Shown here piece after piece: positions 25,901 through 36,100 of a DNA stretch of 64,000 nt (within the stretch, counting starts at the first letter, position 1; each line of letters begins with the position of its first letter). The translations under genes were made by a program, and so were the position numbers. Source of the DNA: Kribbella caucasensis (GTDB taxonomy: Bacteria > Actinomycetota > Actinomycetes > Propionibacteriales > Kribbellaceae); the NCBI RefSeq assembly GCF_004361855.1, contig NZ_SNWQ01000015.1:1-64000 (forward strand). The letters run 5' to 3'. The notes beneath the pieces are model-generated. The model was not told the origin of the DNA and did not search any database. It saw nothing but the letters and a program-made list of their open reading frames with translations.

Positions 25901-27385
25901 GTGGTTGAGGACTTTGAGGATGTGACTGTTGCGCTGTTGACGTACGGGCTGCCTGGGTTCGCGGTTGACCCGTCCGGCGCGCTGCACGCATCGCTGCTTC
26001 GGTCCTGCACCGGCTGGCCGTCGGGGATCTGGATCGACCCGCCGCGCCGGTCGACGCCTGATGGTTCGTCGTTCCAGCTGCAGCACTGGACGCACGAGTT
26101 CCGGTATGCGCTCACCACCGGCGCGGGCGACTGGCGGGCCCTGCAACTCCCGTCCCGCGGCCAGGAGTTCTCCTCACCGTTGCTCGCGGCAACCACTACC
26201 GGTCACGACGGCACCCTGCCCGCGACCCACTCGCTCCTCCAGGTCACCCCGGAGCGCGACGTACTGGTGTCGACTCTCAAACCTGCCGGCAACCCGATCG
26301 CGCACGGCTCGGGTCGGGCCGCCGATCCGCGCGAGGGCGTTACGCTCCGGTTGATCGAGGCAACTGGTCTCGGCGCGACGGCCACCGTCACGTCCACCCT
26401 GCCGATCACCGGCGCATCGCATGCCGATCTGCTCGAGTCCCGCGGCGCACCGATAGACGTTGCCGACGGAAAACTCTCGGTGGAGCTCGCCGGGTCCGCG
26501 GTCGACACGTTCGTCCTGGACCTCGAGTCGGCCGGGGATCCCGGGCAAACCGTTCTGGGGCAGGCCGACGAGATCACCCAGCCGTCGTACTCGCGGTACT
26601 GGCTGCACAACCGGGGTCCGGCCCAGATGGGCTTCCTCCCGGTCAGCATCTCGCTCTCGCCCACCGTCGCACGAACCGCGGGCAAGCCGTTCGAGGTCTC
26701 GATGGTGATCGCCAACCAGTACGCCGATGTGGTGGCTGAGGGGGTTCTGACACTGGACCCCCCCGACGGGTGGACGACGGATCAGCCGGATCGGCCGCTG
26801 CGGCTGGAACCGGGCGGATACGTGCGGCAGCTGGCCAATGTGAGCCCGCCGGAATGCTGCGAACCGGGTCAGTACTTCGTCGCGGCTCGGGTGCTGACCG
26901 GGACCGATGAGCTGGCGGGCGGATCCGGCGTACGGGCGGTCGAGGATGTCGTGACGGTATTCGTCGGGGACAGCCCGGAGCTGACCGCGACCCTCGGGTT
27001 CGGGATGGCGCCGACCGAGCCGCCGGACCACGGATCCGGCGCGGTCGAGGGTGAGCCCGGGCGGCCGACCGGGTTGACCGTGACGCCGTCGACCGACGAT
27101 CTGCGGTTGCGGGCCGGGACGACCGAGACGCTGGAGTTGGTGTTCGCGAACACGACGTTGTCGGAGATCCGGGCCGAGTTGCAGCTCGCGTCGCCGTACG
27201 GGACGTGGTCGTGGCTGCCCGAGCCGGTGCGGGCGGTCGTGGTACCGCCGAAGTCGTCGGTGACGGTGCCGGTACAGGTGGTCGCGCCCGCCGATTCGGG
27301 TCCGGCGCATGCGTGGGTGCTGCCGAAGGTGATGTGGTTCGGGCGCGCGCAGTACGCGCCGACGGTCCGGTTGGAGATCCAGTGA
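22973..27385 (+). CDS. GH38 alpha-mannosidase, very large
   Basis: A protein of up to 1470 residues that cleaves alpha-mannosides. An N-terminal beta domain precedes the catalytic domain, which starts near residue 122 with MVMVSHFHYDPVWWNTQAAY (zinc His and Asp). Then come GRVEIIGGTYNEPNTNL and NAWQLDVFGHDPQFPG, where the Asp of QLDVFG is the nucleophile. The middle helical domain has WRQLAYGAHHDAITGSESDQ (zinc His). The long C-terminal beta region contains an Ala/Gly-rich insertion near residue 900 and a NEW3-like domain near the end. The TTG 22973 start is uncertain; no strong ribosome site is seen. Its stop overlaps the next gene (GTGA), so a three-gene operon is likely. Confidence 0.88.
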   Translation: MRITLSLDLTASDRSPITLTVLITRVSSPELFVGSDDAPRQILRVELTRSAADGALSVAVTGDGVTGTADLPPGDGEHRLEVPLEVAPALRSQYGVSVDARVTVTAGGHEVASDAGAVVIAEPGWTMVMVSHFHYDPVWWNTQAAYTTSWDLQGPDGTTRPVYTHNAFSLVDAHLKLALRDPAYCFVLAELDYLKPYFDTFPENRAVLRRLIAEGRVEIIGGTYNEPNTNLTGAETTIRNIVYGVGYQRDILGGDPQNAWQLDVFGHDPQFPGYLAKAGLTGSAWARGPFHQWGPLRQAWGDPKSGTAAVMQFHSEFEWISPSGDGVLTHYMPDHYGPGWELQNAPSVEAAGDTAYQLFATLKTVAATRNTLLPVGGDYTPPNNWITALHHDWAERYAWPKFVCGTTKHFMDRVRAELDADGRRPSPQSRDMNPIYTGKDVSYIDTKQAQRAAEVAAVDAEKLGTYAELLGLGRFAEASLDKVWRQLAYGAHHDAITGSESDQVYIDLVTGWREAHDLSDAARTASLEAFAARIDTSAFGARALIVTNTLSFTRTDLVTVDLASEEVRAIAHGSSDVSVLAADGEVVPSVVEGGKLTFLAVDVPSLGWRTYQLVDGTAGAWGPADSAESVENEFFHVTVDPSRGGAVSSIVDKRTGRQVLKGLGNELRVYEEYADHPRFGEGPWHLIPSGPVVGSSEAPAKVFTQAGPLGGRVVSRGEVDGISYESVITAYAGLDRIEFTTRILDHAQSDRLVRVKFPADIPGALPLSEVAGAVVGRGFGLIDVDSAQAPWTLDNPANTWFGLGSTARVDLIDAAGNQVGTRPLAVAEIVVPDDMEPAEVRDLVVALARVGVTATTSLAGGSRYGNLQVDSNLPDLRILVGKAASLLDEVADREASSAAGEAHGADGALGAGGAFGGDEPRFVPPRTALADVWKPNADVRDTRAIPALVLPSAAAVANAVEQLGEARTRATVVGDGVVEDFEDVTVALLTYGLPGFAVDPSGALHASLLRSCTGWPSGIWIDPPRRSTPDGSSFQLQHWTHEFRYALTTGAGDWRALQLPSRGQEFSSPLLAATTTGHDGTLPATHSLLQVTPERDVLVSTLKPAGNPIAHGSGRAADPREGVTLRLIEATGLGATATVTSTLPITGASHADLLESRGAPIDVADGKLSVELAGSAVDTFVLDLESAGDPGQTVLGQADEITQPSYSRYWLHNRGPAQMGFLPVSISLSPTVARTAGKPFEVSMVIANQYADVVAEGVLTLDPPDGWTTDQPDRPLRLEPGGYVRQLANVSPPECCEPGQYFVAARVLTGTDELAGGSGVRAVEDVVTVFVGDSPELTATLGFGMAPTEPPDHGSGAVEGEPGRPTGLTVTPSTDDLRLRAGTTETLELVFANTTLSEIRAELQLASPYGTWSWLPEPVRAVVVPPKSSVTVPVQVVAPADSGPAHAWVLPKVMWFGRAQYAPTVRLEIQ

Positions 27386-27999
27386 CGGCCGCGGTCGCCT
27401 TGGGACACGGTCACGGGCACGGGCATGCGCCTGTTGCGCCGGCGGGGGTGATGGCGTACCTCGACGGGGAACCTCTGTCCCGCGAGCTGCTGGATGAGCG
27501 GCTCGCGGGCCTGCGTGCGGGTGACAAGGCCTGCGTGCTGCCGAGGCCCGACAGCCGCGAGGGTCGGCAGCTGACCCGCTGGGTGGCGCAGGTGATCATC
27601 ACCGAGCAGCTGTGCGCCAACGAGCTGCGCCGGCGCACGGACGCCGTACCGGAGACAGGGACCAAGCCGCTGGAGGTGTCGACTGCTATCGCTGTCGGTT
27701 CGATCACCGCGGCGGCACTGGCGGGGTCGGAGGCTGTACGGCGGGTTGCCGCGGTGGTGAGCGCCGACGTACGGATTCCGGCCGCGCAGTTGGCGTATGC
27801 GGCCGACGTCCTCGGTGAGGAGCCGCCGGCGGATGCGGGAGTACCGGTGGCCGGCTGGCATGCCGAGCTGGTGCAGAGCGCGCGGCTGGAGGCGTTCGCG
27901 CGCTGGCTGAACCGGGCGATGCACGAACGGGTCCAGCTGGTGCACGGGCTCGAGCATCCCGGCGACAGCTTCCAACCAGACAACCTGCACCGGCACTGA
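27382..27999 (+). CDS. Hypothetical protein with His/Gly-rich N terminus
   Basis: A 205-residue protein starting at GTG 27382, overlapping the mannosidase stop by 4 nt. Residues 8-15 are GHGHGHGH, a likely metal-binding stretch. The segment GVMAYLDGEPLSRELLDERLAGLRAG resembles the N-terminal helix region of parvulin/SurA-type proteins, but no PPIase domain is recognisable. The rest is mostly helical. I do not recognise a function. Its place between GH38 and a ROK kinase, with overlaps on both sides, indicates a role tied to mannoside use or to assembly of those enzymes. Confidence 0.7.
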   Translation: MTAAVALGHGHGHGHAPVAPAGVMAYLDGEPLSRELLDERLAGLRAGDKACVLPRPDSREGRQLTRWVAQVIITEQLCANELRRRTDAVPETGTKPLEVSTAIAVGSITAAALAGSEAVRRVAAVVSADVRIPAAQLAYAADVLGEEPPADAGVPVAGWHAELVQSARLEAFARWLNRAMHERVQLVHGLEHPGDSFQPDNLHRH

Positions 28000-28940
28000 T
28001 GGGGGGAACCTTGAGCGACGAGGCAGCTGTGGATCAGGGGACGGTGCTCGGCATCGACATCGGCGGCACCAAGATGGCCGCCGCGATCGTCGGCGCCGAC
28101 GGCCGGATCCTCACCGAGCACCGGATCCCCACGCCACCCGGGGACGCCGAGCAGGTGTTCGCCGCGCTGGCCGAGCTGATCGGCCGGGTCGAGGGTGACG
28201 TACGGCCGGTCGCGGTCGGGATCGGGTCGGCCGGACCGCTGGATCAGCGGCACGGCCTGGTGTCCCCCGTGAACATCACCGGCTGGCGGAACTTCCCGCT
28301 GGTGGACCGGGTCCGCGAGCTGGTCGGCGACGTACCGGTCGAGCTCGGGGTGGACGGGCACTGCTTCGCGCTCGGCGAGTTCTGGACCGGCGCGGGCCGG
28401 AACGCGGACGCGATGCTCGGGATCGTGGTCTCCACCGGGGTCGGCGCCGGCATCGTGGTCGACGGCCGGCCGCTGCTCGGGCAGTCCGGGAACGCGGCCC
28501 ACCTCGGGCACGTGGTCGTCGACCTCGACGGCGAGGCTTGTGCATGCGGGTCGTACGGCTGTGTCGAGACGTACGCGAGTGGTCCGCGGATGGTCGCGCG
28601 GGCGCAGCGCCGGGGCTGGCGGACCAGCGAGTCGGTCGACGCCGCGGTGCTGTCGGCGGATGCGGCGGCGGGTGACGAGATCGCGGTCGCGGTGTTCGAC
28701 GACGGGGCACAGGCCCTTGCCGCGGGCATCGTCGCGACCGCCGTCACGGTCGACCTGACGAGTGTGGTGATCGGCGGGGGCGTCGCGAAGGCCGGGCCGG
28801 TGCTGTTCGATCCGGTGCAGCGCTGGGTCAAGCGCCTCGCCCAGCTCCCCTTCGTCGCCGATCTGTCGGTCGAGCCCGCCCAACTGGCGAACGCCGGCCT
28901 GCTGGGCGCCGCCCGCCTCGCCTGGGACACCCTCGCGTAA
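27999..28940 (+). CDS. ROK family sugar kinase
   Basis: A 313-residue kinase of the glucokinase/mannokinase type. The phosphate-binding motif is LGIDIGGTKMAAAIV, followed by VGIGSAGPLDQRHGLVSPVN, the sugar-binding GVDGHCFALGEFW, and the ROK zinc motif ACACGSYGCVETYASG. The usual EIGH metal/sugar motif reads AHLGH here, so the Glu is replaced by His, a variation I associate with some actinobacterial ROK proteins. ATG 27999 overlaps the previous stop; TTG 28011, with GGGGGG before it, is an alternative start. With GH38 upstream, mannose or a mannose-derived sugar is the likely substrate. Confidence 0.85.
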   Translation: MGGTLSDEAAVDQGTVLGIDIGGTKMAAAIVGADGRILTEHRIPTPPGDAEQVFAALAELIGRVEGDVRPVAVGIGSAGPLDQRHGLVSPVNITGWRNFPLVDRVRELVGDVPVELGVDGHCFALGEFWTGAGRNADAMLGIVVSTGVGAGIVVDGRPLLGQSGNAAHLGHVVVDLDGEACACGSYGCVETYASGPRMVARAQRRGWRTSESVDAAVLSADAAAGDEIAVAVFDDGAQALAAGIVATAVTVDLTSVVIGGGVAKAGPVLFDPVQRWVKRLAQLPFVADLSVEPAQLANAGLLGAARLAWDTLA

Positions 28941-29368
28941 CCTCCCGGTCCACCCGCCCTGGTACGGCGCTGCCGGGACCTCGGACACCACCCGGCGAGA
29001 GCGGATACTGTCCGACGTTTGGGCAGTCCGGTTGTCGGTCGGAGCGGCGTGTCACGGGTGAACTGCACCCCGCGACCCTTTGCACACATCCGTTCGCGCG
29101 GAAAGGGTAGTCCCGAGCAATTTTGCGCATTTTTAACCCAATCCCGAAAACTCTGTAACGACTACCCCAGTCCCAGCGATTCAACGGATGGATGGGGTGG
29201 GGGCACGTCATCCAAGGGCAATCAGGGGGGCCTGCATGCCAGGGATTGACCGTCAGCACGAGCGGCGGAGAGGCGACTCTCCGCCGCTCGGGCGGGCAAC
29301 CGGGTTGTACGTCGCATGTCCACCAGCGTTTGCCTGGGGCAACGCTCGACCGTAGGGAAAGAACCTGC
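28941..29368 (+). other. Long leader with a GNRA-capped hairpin
   Basis: This 428-bp gap holds no gene. An AT-rich patch near 29115-29160 is the most promoter-like part. At 29260-29289 a perfect 13-bp stem (GAGCGGCGGAGAG with CTCTCCGCCGCTC) is capped by GCGA, a GNRA tetraloop, about 80 nt before the next start codon. It has no T tract, so it looks more like a leader or mRNA-stability structure than a terminator. No known riboswitch was recognised. Confidence 0.5.
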
Positions 29369-29914
29369 ATGGACGTAGCCGTACTCCTCGTCTTCTCAAC
29401 CTTCTTCACCGGCCTGGTCGTGCTGACCACCACCCGGAACGGCCGGGTGCGTGCGTTCGTCCGCCGGCCGCGTCTGTTCCAGCTGGCCGTCATCGCCGCC
29501 GCCGCTGTCACCGTCCCAGTCGACCTGTACGCCGTCCTGTACGGCACCGTCGGTCCGCAAGGTGCCGCGCTCGGTGACGTCGCCGACCGCCTGCTACTGC
29601 TGAACGTCGCCGCCTCGTGCGGTGTCGCCGCTCTGCACGAGTCCCTCCGGGGTCATCCCCTGTCCCCCACTGCCGCACCGGACGAAGCGTCCGAGTACGA
29701 GCAGCCGGTGCGGATGGGCGTGCTGGGCTGGACCGGCCCACTGATCGCGCTGGTCGCGGTCACCGCCGTCGTCGGCCTCGGATCCCGTGGAAACGGACCG
29801 GGCCTGGGCAACGTCGGATCCGTGTGGGCGGTCTACTCGCTACTCATCTGTGTGATCAGTGCCTACGCGCTGTTGCGCAGACGAGTGAAGAGGCCGGTCA
29901 GGGATGGTGCCTGA
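29369..29914 (+). CDS. Hypothetical membrane protein
   Basis: A 181-residue protein with about four hydrophobic segments: residues 2-20 (VAVLLVFSTFFTGLVVLT), about 35-58 (LFQLAVIAAAAVTVPVDLYA), a weaker one near 75-90, and two in the C-terminal half (LIALVAVTAVVGL and AVYSLLICVISAYALL). Basic residues follow the first and last segments. An internal segment of about 30 residues (residues 88-115) is acidic and Pro-rich. I do not recognise the family. It has a long structured leader and faces the megasynthase gene convergently. Confidence 0.65.
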   Translation: MDVAVLLVFSTFFTGLVVLTTTRNGRVRAFVRRPRLFQLAVIAAAAVTVPVDLYAVLYGTVGPQGAALGDVADRLLLLNVAASCGVAALHESLRGHPLSPTAAPDEASEYEQPVRMGVLGWTGPLIALVAVTAVVGLGSRGNGPGLGNVGSVWAVYSLLICVISAYALLRRRVKRPVRDGA

Positions 29915-29929
29915 CGACCTCGTTGATGC

Positions 29930-30092
29930 GATCGATCCTCGGGAGGGATGAGGATCGACGCGGGTTCTGCACCGCGGACGGTGGGCCGAAGATCGCGGGA
30001 GGGCGGTCGACGGGGCGACTCCCCCGTCCACGATGCAGAACCGACGTCAAGATCGAGTCGCCTCGCGGCCGTCTCCGCGAGGCGACTCGATC
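29930..30092. terminator. Cluster of hairpins with an 18-bp bidirectional terminator
   Basis: Four structures follow one another between two convergent genes. CGATCCTC/GAGGATCG near 29933-29957 is a hairpin; GGTTCTGCA (29963-29971) pairs with TGCAGAACC (30034-30042) and encloses GACGGGG/CCCCGTC (30009-30015 with 30022-30028). Last is a perfect 18-bp stem, 30051-30068 with 30075-30092, loop CCGTCT. The last works on either strand and probably terminates both transcripts. The other three could be part of the same terminator or of a structured RNA. Confidence 0.7.
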
Positions 30093-30131
30093 CGTTGACA
30101 ACACCAACCCGGTACGCCGGCCCGCGGCGCG

Positions 30132-30179
30132 GGCGTAGTACGGGCTGGGCACGATCGGCAGCGCCGGCGTAGTACGGGC
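30132..30179. repeat. Two direct repeats 34 bp apart at the 3' end of the megasynthase
   Basis: GGCGTAGTACGGGC occurs at 30132-30145 and again at 30166-30179, ending at the stop codon region of the megasynthase gene. The 34-bp period suggests a small tandem duplication. Confidence 0.6.
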
Positions 30180-33100
30180 CTACTCCTTCAGCCACTCTGG
30201 TTCGGGGAGGCGGGAGCGGTCTAGTTTGCCGCTTGCGTCCAGGGGGAGTTCTTCCAGCGGGATCAGGTCGGCGGGGACCAGGTAGATCGGCAGGTCCTTG
30301 GTGAGTTCCATCATCAACCGGGTCAGCACGGCCGGATCGTCGTCTTCCAGCACGACGTATCCGATCAGGCAGGTCTCCCCCGCCGGGTCGGTGCACGCGA
30401 CCACGACCGCGTCCGTCACGCCGGGCAGGTCCGCCAGTACGTGCTCGGTCTCGCCCGGCTCGACCCGATGGCCGCGGATCTTCACCTGGTCGTCGACCCG
30501 GCCGAGGTAGTCCAGCGTGCCGTCCGGCCGCCACCGGCCGAGGTCGCGGGTGCGGTAGAGGCGACCGCCCGGATGCGCCGGATCGGCCACGAACGCGGAC
30601 ATCGTCTCCTCCGGCCGGCCGACGTAGCCCTGGGCAACGGCGACACCACCGAGATGGATCTCCCCGATCGCACCCGCCGGCACCGGCCGCATCGCCGCGT
30701 CGAGCAACCGGACCACGACGCCGTCGATGGGACGGCCGATCGATGGCCGATCGTCGTCCGGGTCGACCTGGTGGATCGTGGTGACCACGGATGCCTCGGT
30801 CGGCCCGTATTCGTTGTAGAGCGTGCATTCCGGGTGCGCCTTTAGGAAGTCGCGGATACCGTGCGTCATCACCATCGCCTCACCGCCCGCGACGATCTCG
30901 CGCAGCGCCGGCAACTCCGGCATCTCCTCGAGCGTGGCCAGCAGCGCGGTCAGTGGAGTGAACGTCATGAACAGCCGCTCGACCCGATGCTCGGTCAGCG
31001 CCGCGACCACCGCGTCCGGGTCGTACCGGTCGTCGTCGCCGATCAGCACCAGCGCCGCACCCGAGGCGAGCGCCGTGAACATCTCCTGCACGTGGACATC
31101 GAACCCGAACGCACTCCACTGCAACGTCCGGCGCGAGGACCGAGTCCGCAGGTAGTGCCGGATCAGGTTGACCGGGCCGCGGTGTGGAACCGCCACGCCC
31201 TTCGGGTTCCCGGACGAGCCGGACGTGTAGATGCAGTAGGCGAGGTCGTCCGCGGACGCCCGCACCGGCGGGGCCTGCCGCGCTCGCGCGTCACCGTCCA
31301 CGGCCGCGACCGGGACGAGGTTCAGCCCGAGTCGATCCGCGAGCGCCGCGTCATCGCCAACCAGCGCGACTGCTCCCGCATCGGTGGTCATGAACGCCCA
31401 CCGCGACTCCGGCACACCTGGATCCAGCGGCAGGTACGCGGCCGCCGACTTGAGGACAGCCAGTACTGCGACCACGAGCTCGGCGCCGCGGCTCACTCGT
31501 ACGGCGACGAGTTGCCCGGGCTTCACCCCGAGGTCGACGAGTTGCCACGCGACCGCGTTCGACCGGCGGTCCAGTTCGGCGTACGTGATCTCGCGATCGC
31601 CATGGATCAAGGCGATCGCGTCCGGCGTACGGGCGACCTGCTGCTCGAACAACGTGTGCAGCCCACTGAGTTCACCGGCCACCACGGCGTTCCGGCGTAG
31701 TCGGCCGATCGGACCGGCGACCGGCGGCTCGCCTTCGAGGTCCCGGAGCACCGCGAGGTCGGACTCGGTCGGCGCGGTGAGCTCGGGGAGGGACATGGTG
31801 GGGTCGGCGATCGCGCGGCGCAGTACGGCCTCGAGGTAGTCGAGCAGGCGGCGGATCGTGGTCTCTTCGAAGAGGCCGGCCCGGTAGGTCGCCGTACAGG
31901 TGATGCCCTTCGGGTGGTGCGCGAGGACGAGCCGGAGGTCGAGGTCCTGGCCGAGCTCGGCGTCGTCGGGTTCCTCGAACTCGACCAGCACCTGGAAGAG
32001 CGGATCCTGTTCGAGTACGGCGAGGTCGACGGCGGCGTGGTCGAACGCGGCCGTGGTGATCTCGCGGACCCGCTGGGCCAGCTCGCCGAGATCCGGCTCA
32101 CCGGACAGGTCGAGGCGCAGCGGCATCGGTCGCGCACCGCGGCTGCGGAGCGCCGTCGCGCCGATCGTCACGTCGTCCTGGGCCGCGAACCGGCCGAGCA
32201 CGGTGCCGACGGCCGCGATCATCGTCATCAACGGGCTGACCCGCCGATCCCGGCTGAACCCGAACACGGCCTCGCCGAGGGCTGCGTCCAACTCGTGCAC
32301 GACGGCCGCCGTACGGCCGCTGGCTGCCGGCCGCATCCGATCCGCCGGCAGCACCAACGGCTGAGCGCCACTCAACGCGGCCTGCCAGTACGCGAGGTCG
32401 GACTTTGGCTCTTTCGGTACTTCGGCCGCTCGCTCGCCTGGTGCTGGGGTTTGGGGTGCGTGCGCCCAGCCACCTTGGGCAGGTATGACCTCGGCCTGGT
32501 GAGGCGGCTGCGGCGTTTCGTCTTCCGCGGGACGCTCGGCCTTCGAATTCTTGGCGGATTCGTTCAGGAGGGCGAGCTGTTCGTGCATCAGCTTGGTGAC
32601 GCCGTCGACCAGCTGGCTGGCCACCCGCAGCTGCTGCGACATCAACGCGGCCATCCCGGATCCGGGCAGCTCCGCCTCGCTGGTCGCCGCCGCTGCCGCA
32701 TCCACCTTCGCCGCCAATTCGGCCAGCCCCGATCCCAGTACCGCCAACGTCGCCCGCGAATCCTTCACGGGCTCGTCGGCGCCGGCCTGCTCCGTCTCAA
32801 CCTCGGATGTGCTGACCTCGGATGCGGCGGCCTCGCCGATCTCAGGTGCGGCGAGCAGGTCGAAGGGGTCTACGACCGCGTCCGGGTTCGTCCGGGCGGC
32901 GACCGCCGAGGCGAGCTTGTGCGGCGTGTTCAGCTCCTCGAACAACTCGCTGACAGCGACCGACACCGCGAACCGATGCGTGACCTCCTCGACCACCCGA
33001 AGCATCGACAACGAGTCGGCACCGAGTTCCGCGAACGTGTGATCCACCGTCACGTCATACGGATCCAGCCCCAACTGCTCCCCGGTCAGATCCAGCACAA

Positions 33101-36100
33101 CCTCAAGCACCCGCCGATAGAGCTCACCGGGAAGCAACGGATCAACAACCGCAGAGGCTTCTGGCGTTTCGGCGTCGGTGGGATCGGCTTCTGCTACAGC
33201 AGCATCAGCGGCCTCGTCGTCCGGCTCGAACTCCGCTGCAGACTCAACCTCCACGGCCGGCTCGTCCTCGACCACCGCAGCAGACTCGACCTCTTCGGCG
33301 GCCGGCTCGTTCTCGTCCACCGCGCCGAACTCCGCATCGGCAACCTCCGTACCAACCAGCTCCGCGGCAACCAACTCGTCGTCGGCGATCTCTGGGGTCG
33401 GGGTGGTGACGACGTCGTGGTTTTCGGTCGGGATGGCGAAAGGTGACGTGTCGGGCGCCTGCGGTAGAGGCGGTTGCTGGGCCGGGGCGGATGCGGGTGG
33501 GTCGAGCGGGATCCGCTTGAGGGACCCGGTCGGGCGCTCGACCGGCGCCCCGGTGTCCACCGTCAGCGGCTGCGTGCGCGGCGTCGGGCGCGCGGCGGGG
33601 TCGACCGGGTGGTGGGTACGGCGGAACGGGTACGTGGGAAGCGGGACCCGACCGCTGTCGGGGTACACGCGGGACCACGCGATCTCGGTCCCCTGCAGAT
33701 AGAGCTCCGCAAGGCCGTTCATGGTCGCGAGGACGGGATCCTGACCAAGGCGCTGGGTCGGGATCCACGTGCTGTTCGGCGCGATCCGGCGGCCGGCTGG
33801 GCTGAGTACGGCGTCCGGACCGAGTTCGAGGAAGCGCCGGCAACCGGCCGCAGTCAACGCTTCCACCGCGTCGCCGAACAGCACCGGCTGCCGCAACTGA
33901 CCGACCAGGTAGTCGCCACTGAGGATGGTCCCGCTCTCCAGCAGTTCGCCGGACCAGGACGACACCATCGGCATCCGCAACGGCTTCAGATCGAGATCGG
34001 CGACCACGGCCGCGAAGTCCGCCAGTATCGGATCGACCAACGAGCTGTGGAACGCGCGATCCACGTCCAGCCGCTGCCAGACGAGTTCGAGCCGGTCGAG
34101 CTGCTCGGCCAGTTGCCCGACGATCACCTCGGACCCGGCCAGCACGAACGACTGCGGACCGTTGCCCGCAGCAACTTCCACGCCAGGCGTCTGCGCCAGT
34201 TCGCGAACCCGGTCCGCGTCGGCCCGTACGGCGACCATAGCGCCCGGTACGGTGCCACGCTGCATCAGCTCGCCGCGCTTCGCCGTCAGCCGTACGCCGT
34301 CCGCGAACGACAACGCACCGGCCACGACCAGAGCGGCGTACTCGCCAACGCTGTGCCCGACGACAAGAGCCGGGCGCACCCCGAAGGACTGCCACAACCG
34401 GGCCAGCGCCAACTCGAACGCGAACAACGCCGGTTGCGCGGTCTCCGTCGGCCACACGCCCTCGGCGGACCCGGCCGGCGTCAGCAGCAGTTCGAGCAGG
34501 CTCCCGCCGAACTCCTCGGCGTACACCCGATCGCATTCGTCCAGCACCGTCCGGAACACCGGGAACCGCGCGGCAAGACCCGCCGCCATCCCCCGGCGAG
34601 CCGCGCCCTGCCCGGTGAACGCATAGCCGAGCGGACCAGGTCCACCGCGCGGAACCTCGGCAGCACTCGCGGTCGCCAGCGCGTCGGCCAGTTCACTCTC
34701 GGCCGAGCCGGTGACGGCGATGCGATGCCGATGCGCCGCACGCCCGAGGGCCGCGGTACCGGCGAGGTCGATGAGGCGGTGTCCGGTGCCGAGCTCGAGG
34801 CCCGCGCGGAACAGGGCGGCGAGATCGCTGAGGGCATGCGGGTCGGGTGCGGACAGCGGCAGGACGACCGGTCCGTCGTCGCCGCGGCGTACCTGGCGGG
34901 GTGCTTCTTCGAGGATGACGTGCGCACTGGTGCCCTGGGCATCGAGTGCGCTGACGCCCGCGCGCAACGGCGTACCGGCTTCCCAGTCGCGGACCTCGGT
35001 GCCGATCACGAACGGGCTGCCCGCCAACGGCAGCGCGGGATTCGGCGTGCGGTAGTTGATCGTCGGGACCAGCGTGCGGTGCTGCAGCATCAGCACGGTC
35101 TTGATCAGGCCGGCCATCCCCGCGGCGCTGTCCAGGTGGCCGATGTTCGGCTTCACCGAGCCGATCGTGCAGAAGCCGACCTTGTCGGTGTGCTTGCGCA
35201 GCGCGGTGGTCAGCGCTTTGAACTCGGCCGCGTCGGCGTCTTTGGTGCCGGTCGCGTTCGCCTCGACGTAGCTGATCGACTCGGCCGCGATGCCGGACTT
35301 CTCCAACGCGCGCTCGACCAGGTCGACGTGGCCGTGCTGGTTGCTGACCGCGGAACCACGGATCACGGCGTACACAGTGTCGCCGTCCGCGATCGCCTGA
35401 TCCAGCCGCTTCAACAGCACAGCCGCGACACCGTTGCCACCGACCGTACCGTCCGCTTCGGCGTCGAACGCGCGCACGTGTCCAGTGGGCGACAGGATCG
35501 ACTCTTTTGTTGGTGTTTCTTCTGTGTGGTACGCCGTTGCCTGCGGCACGTGTACCGCGGCGGCACCGGCCAGCGCGAGATCCGCATCGCCACTGCGCAA
35601 CGCCTGACACGCCAGGTGCACCGCGACCAACGACGACGACCAAGCAGCCTGTACGCCGATCGCGGGGCCGGTGAGCCCGAGTCGGTAGGCGACCCGGGTC
35701 GCGAGATTCTCGCCGGACTGGTTCTGCTGCGTGTAAAGGTTCATCCCCGAACCGGCGAACACGCCGATCCGCCCGGTCGCCGCCGCGTGCCCGCCGTGTT
35801 CCAGCGCCTGCTGGCAGACCTCCAGGAACAGCCGCTGCGCCGGATCGGTCAGCTCGGCCTCACGCGCACTCAACCCGAAGAACGCCGCGTCGAACGACTC
35901 CACATCGTTCAGCGCCCCACTGACCGCGACCACCTCATCGCTGCCGAACGCGTCCGCCCCACCGGCCTGCTGCAACTCATCCGGCGTAAACCGCCGCAGA
36001 CTCTCCACCCCACCGACGAGGTTGTCCCAGAACTGCTCCAGCGTCTCCGCCCCCGGCAACCGAGCCGCCAACCCAATCACGGCCACCGGCTCCACCACCT

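Noticed and set aside
28941..29368. ydaO-type (c-di-AMP) riboswitch in the leader of the membrane protein
   Set aside because: Conserved motifs of that class could not be found; only an AT-rich patch and one hairpin are visible.
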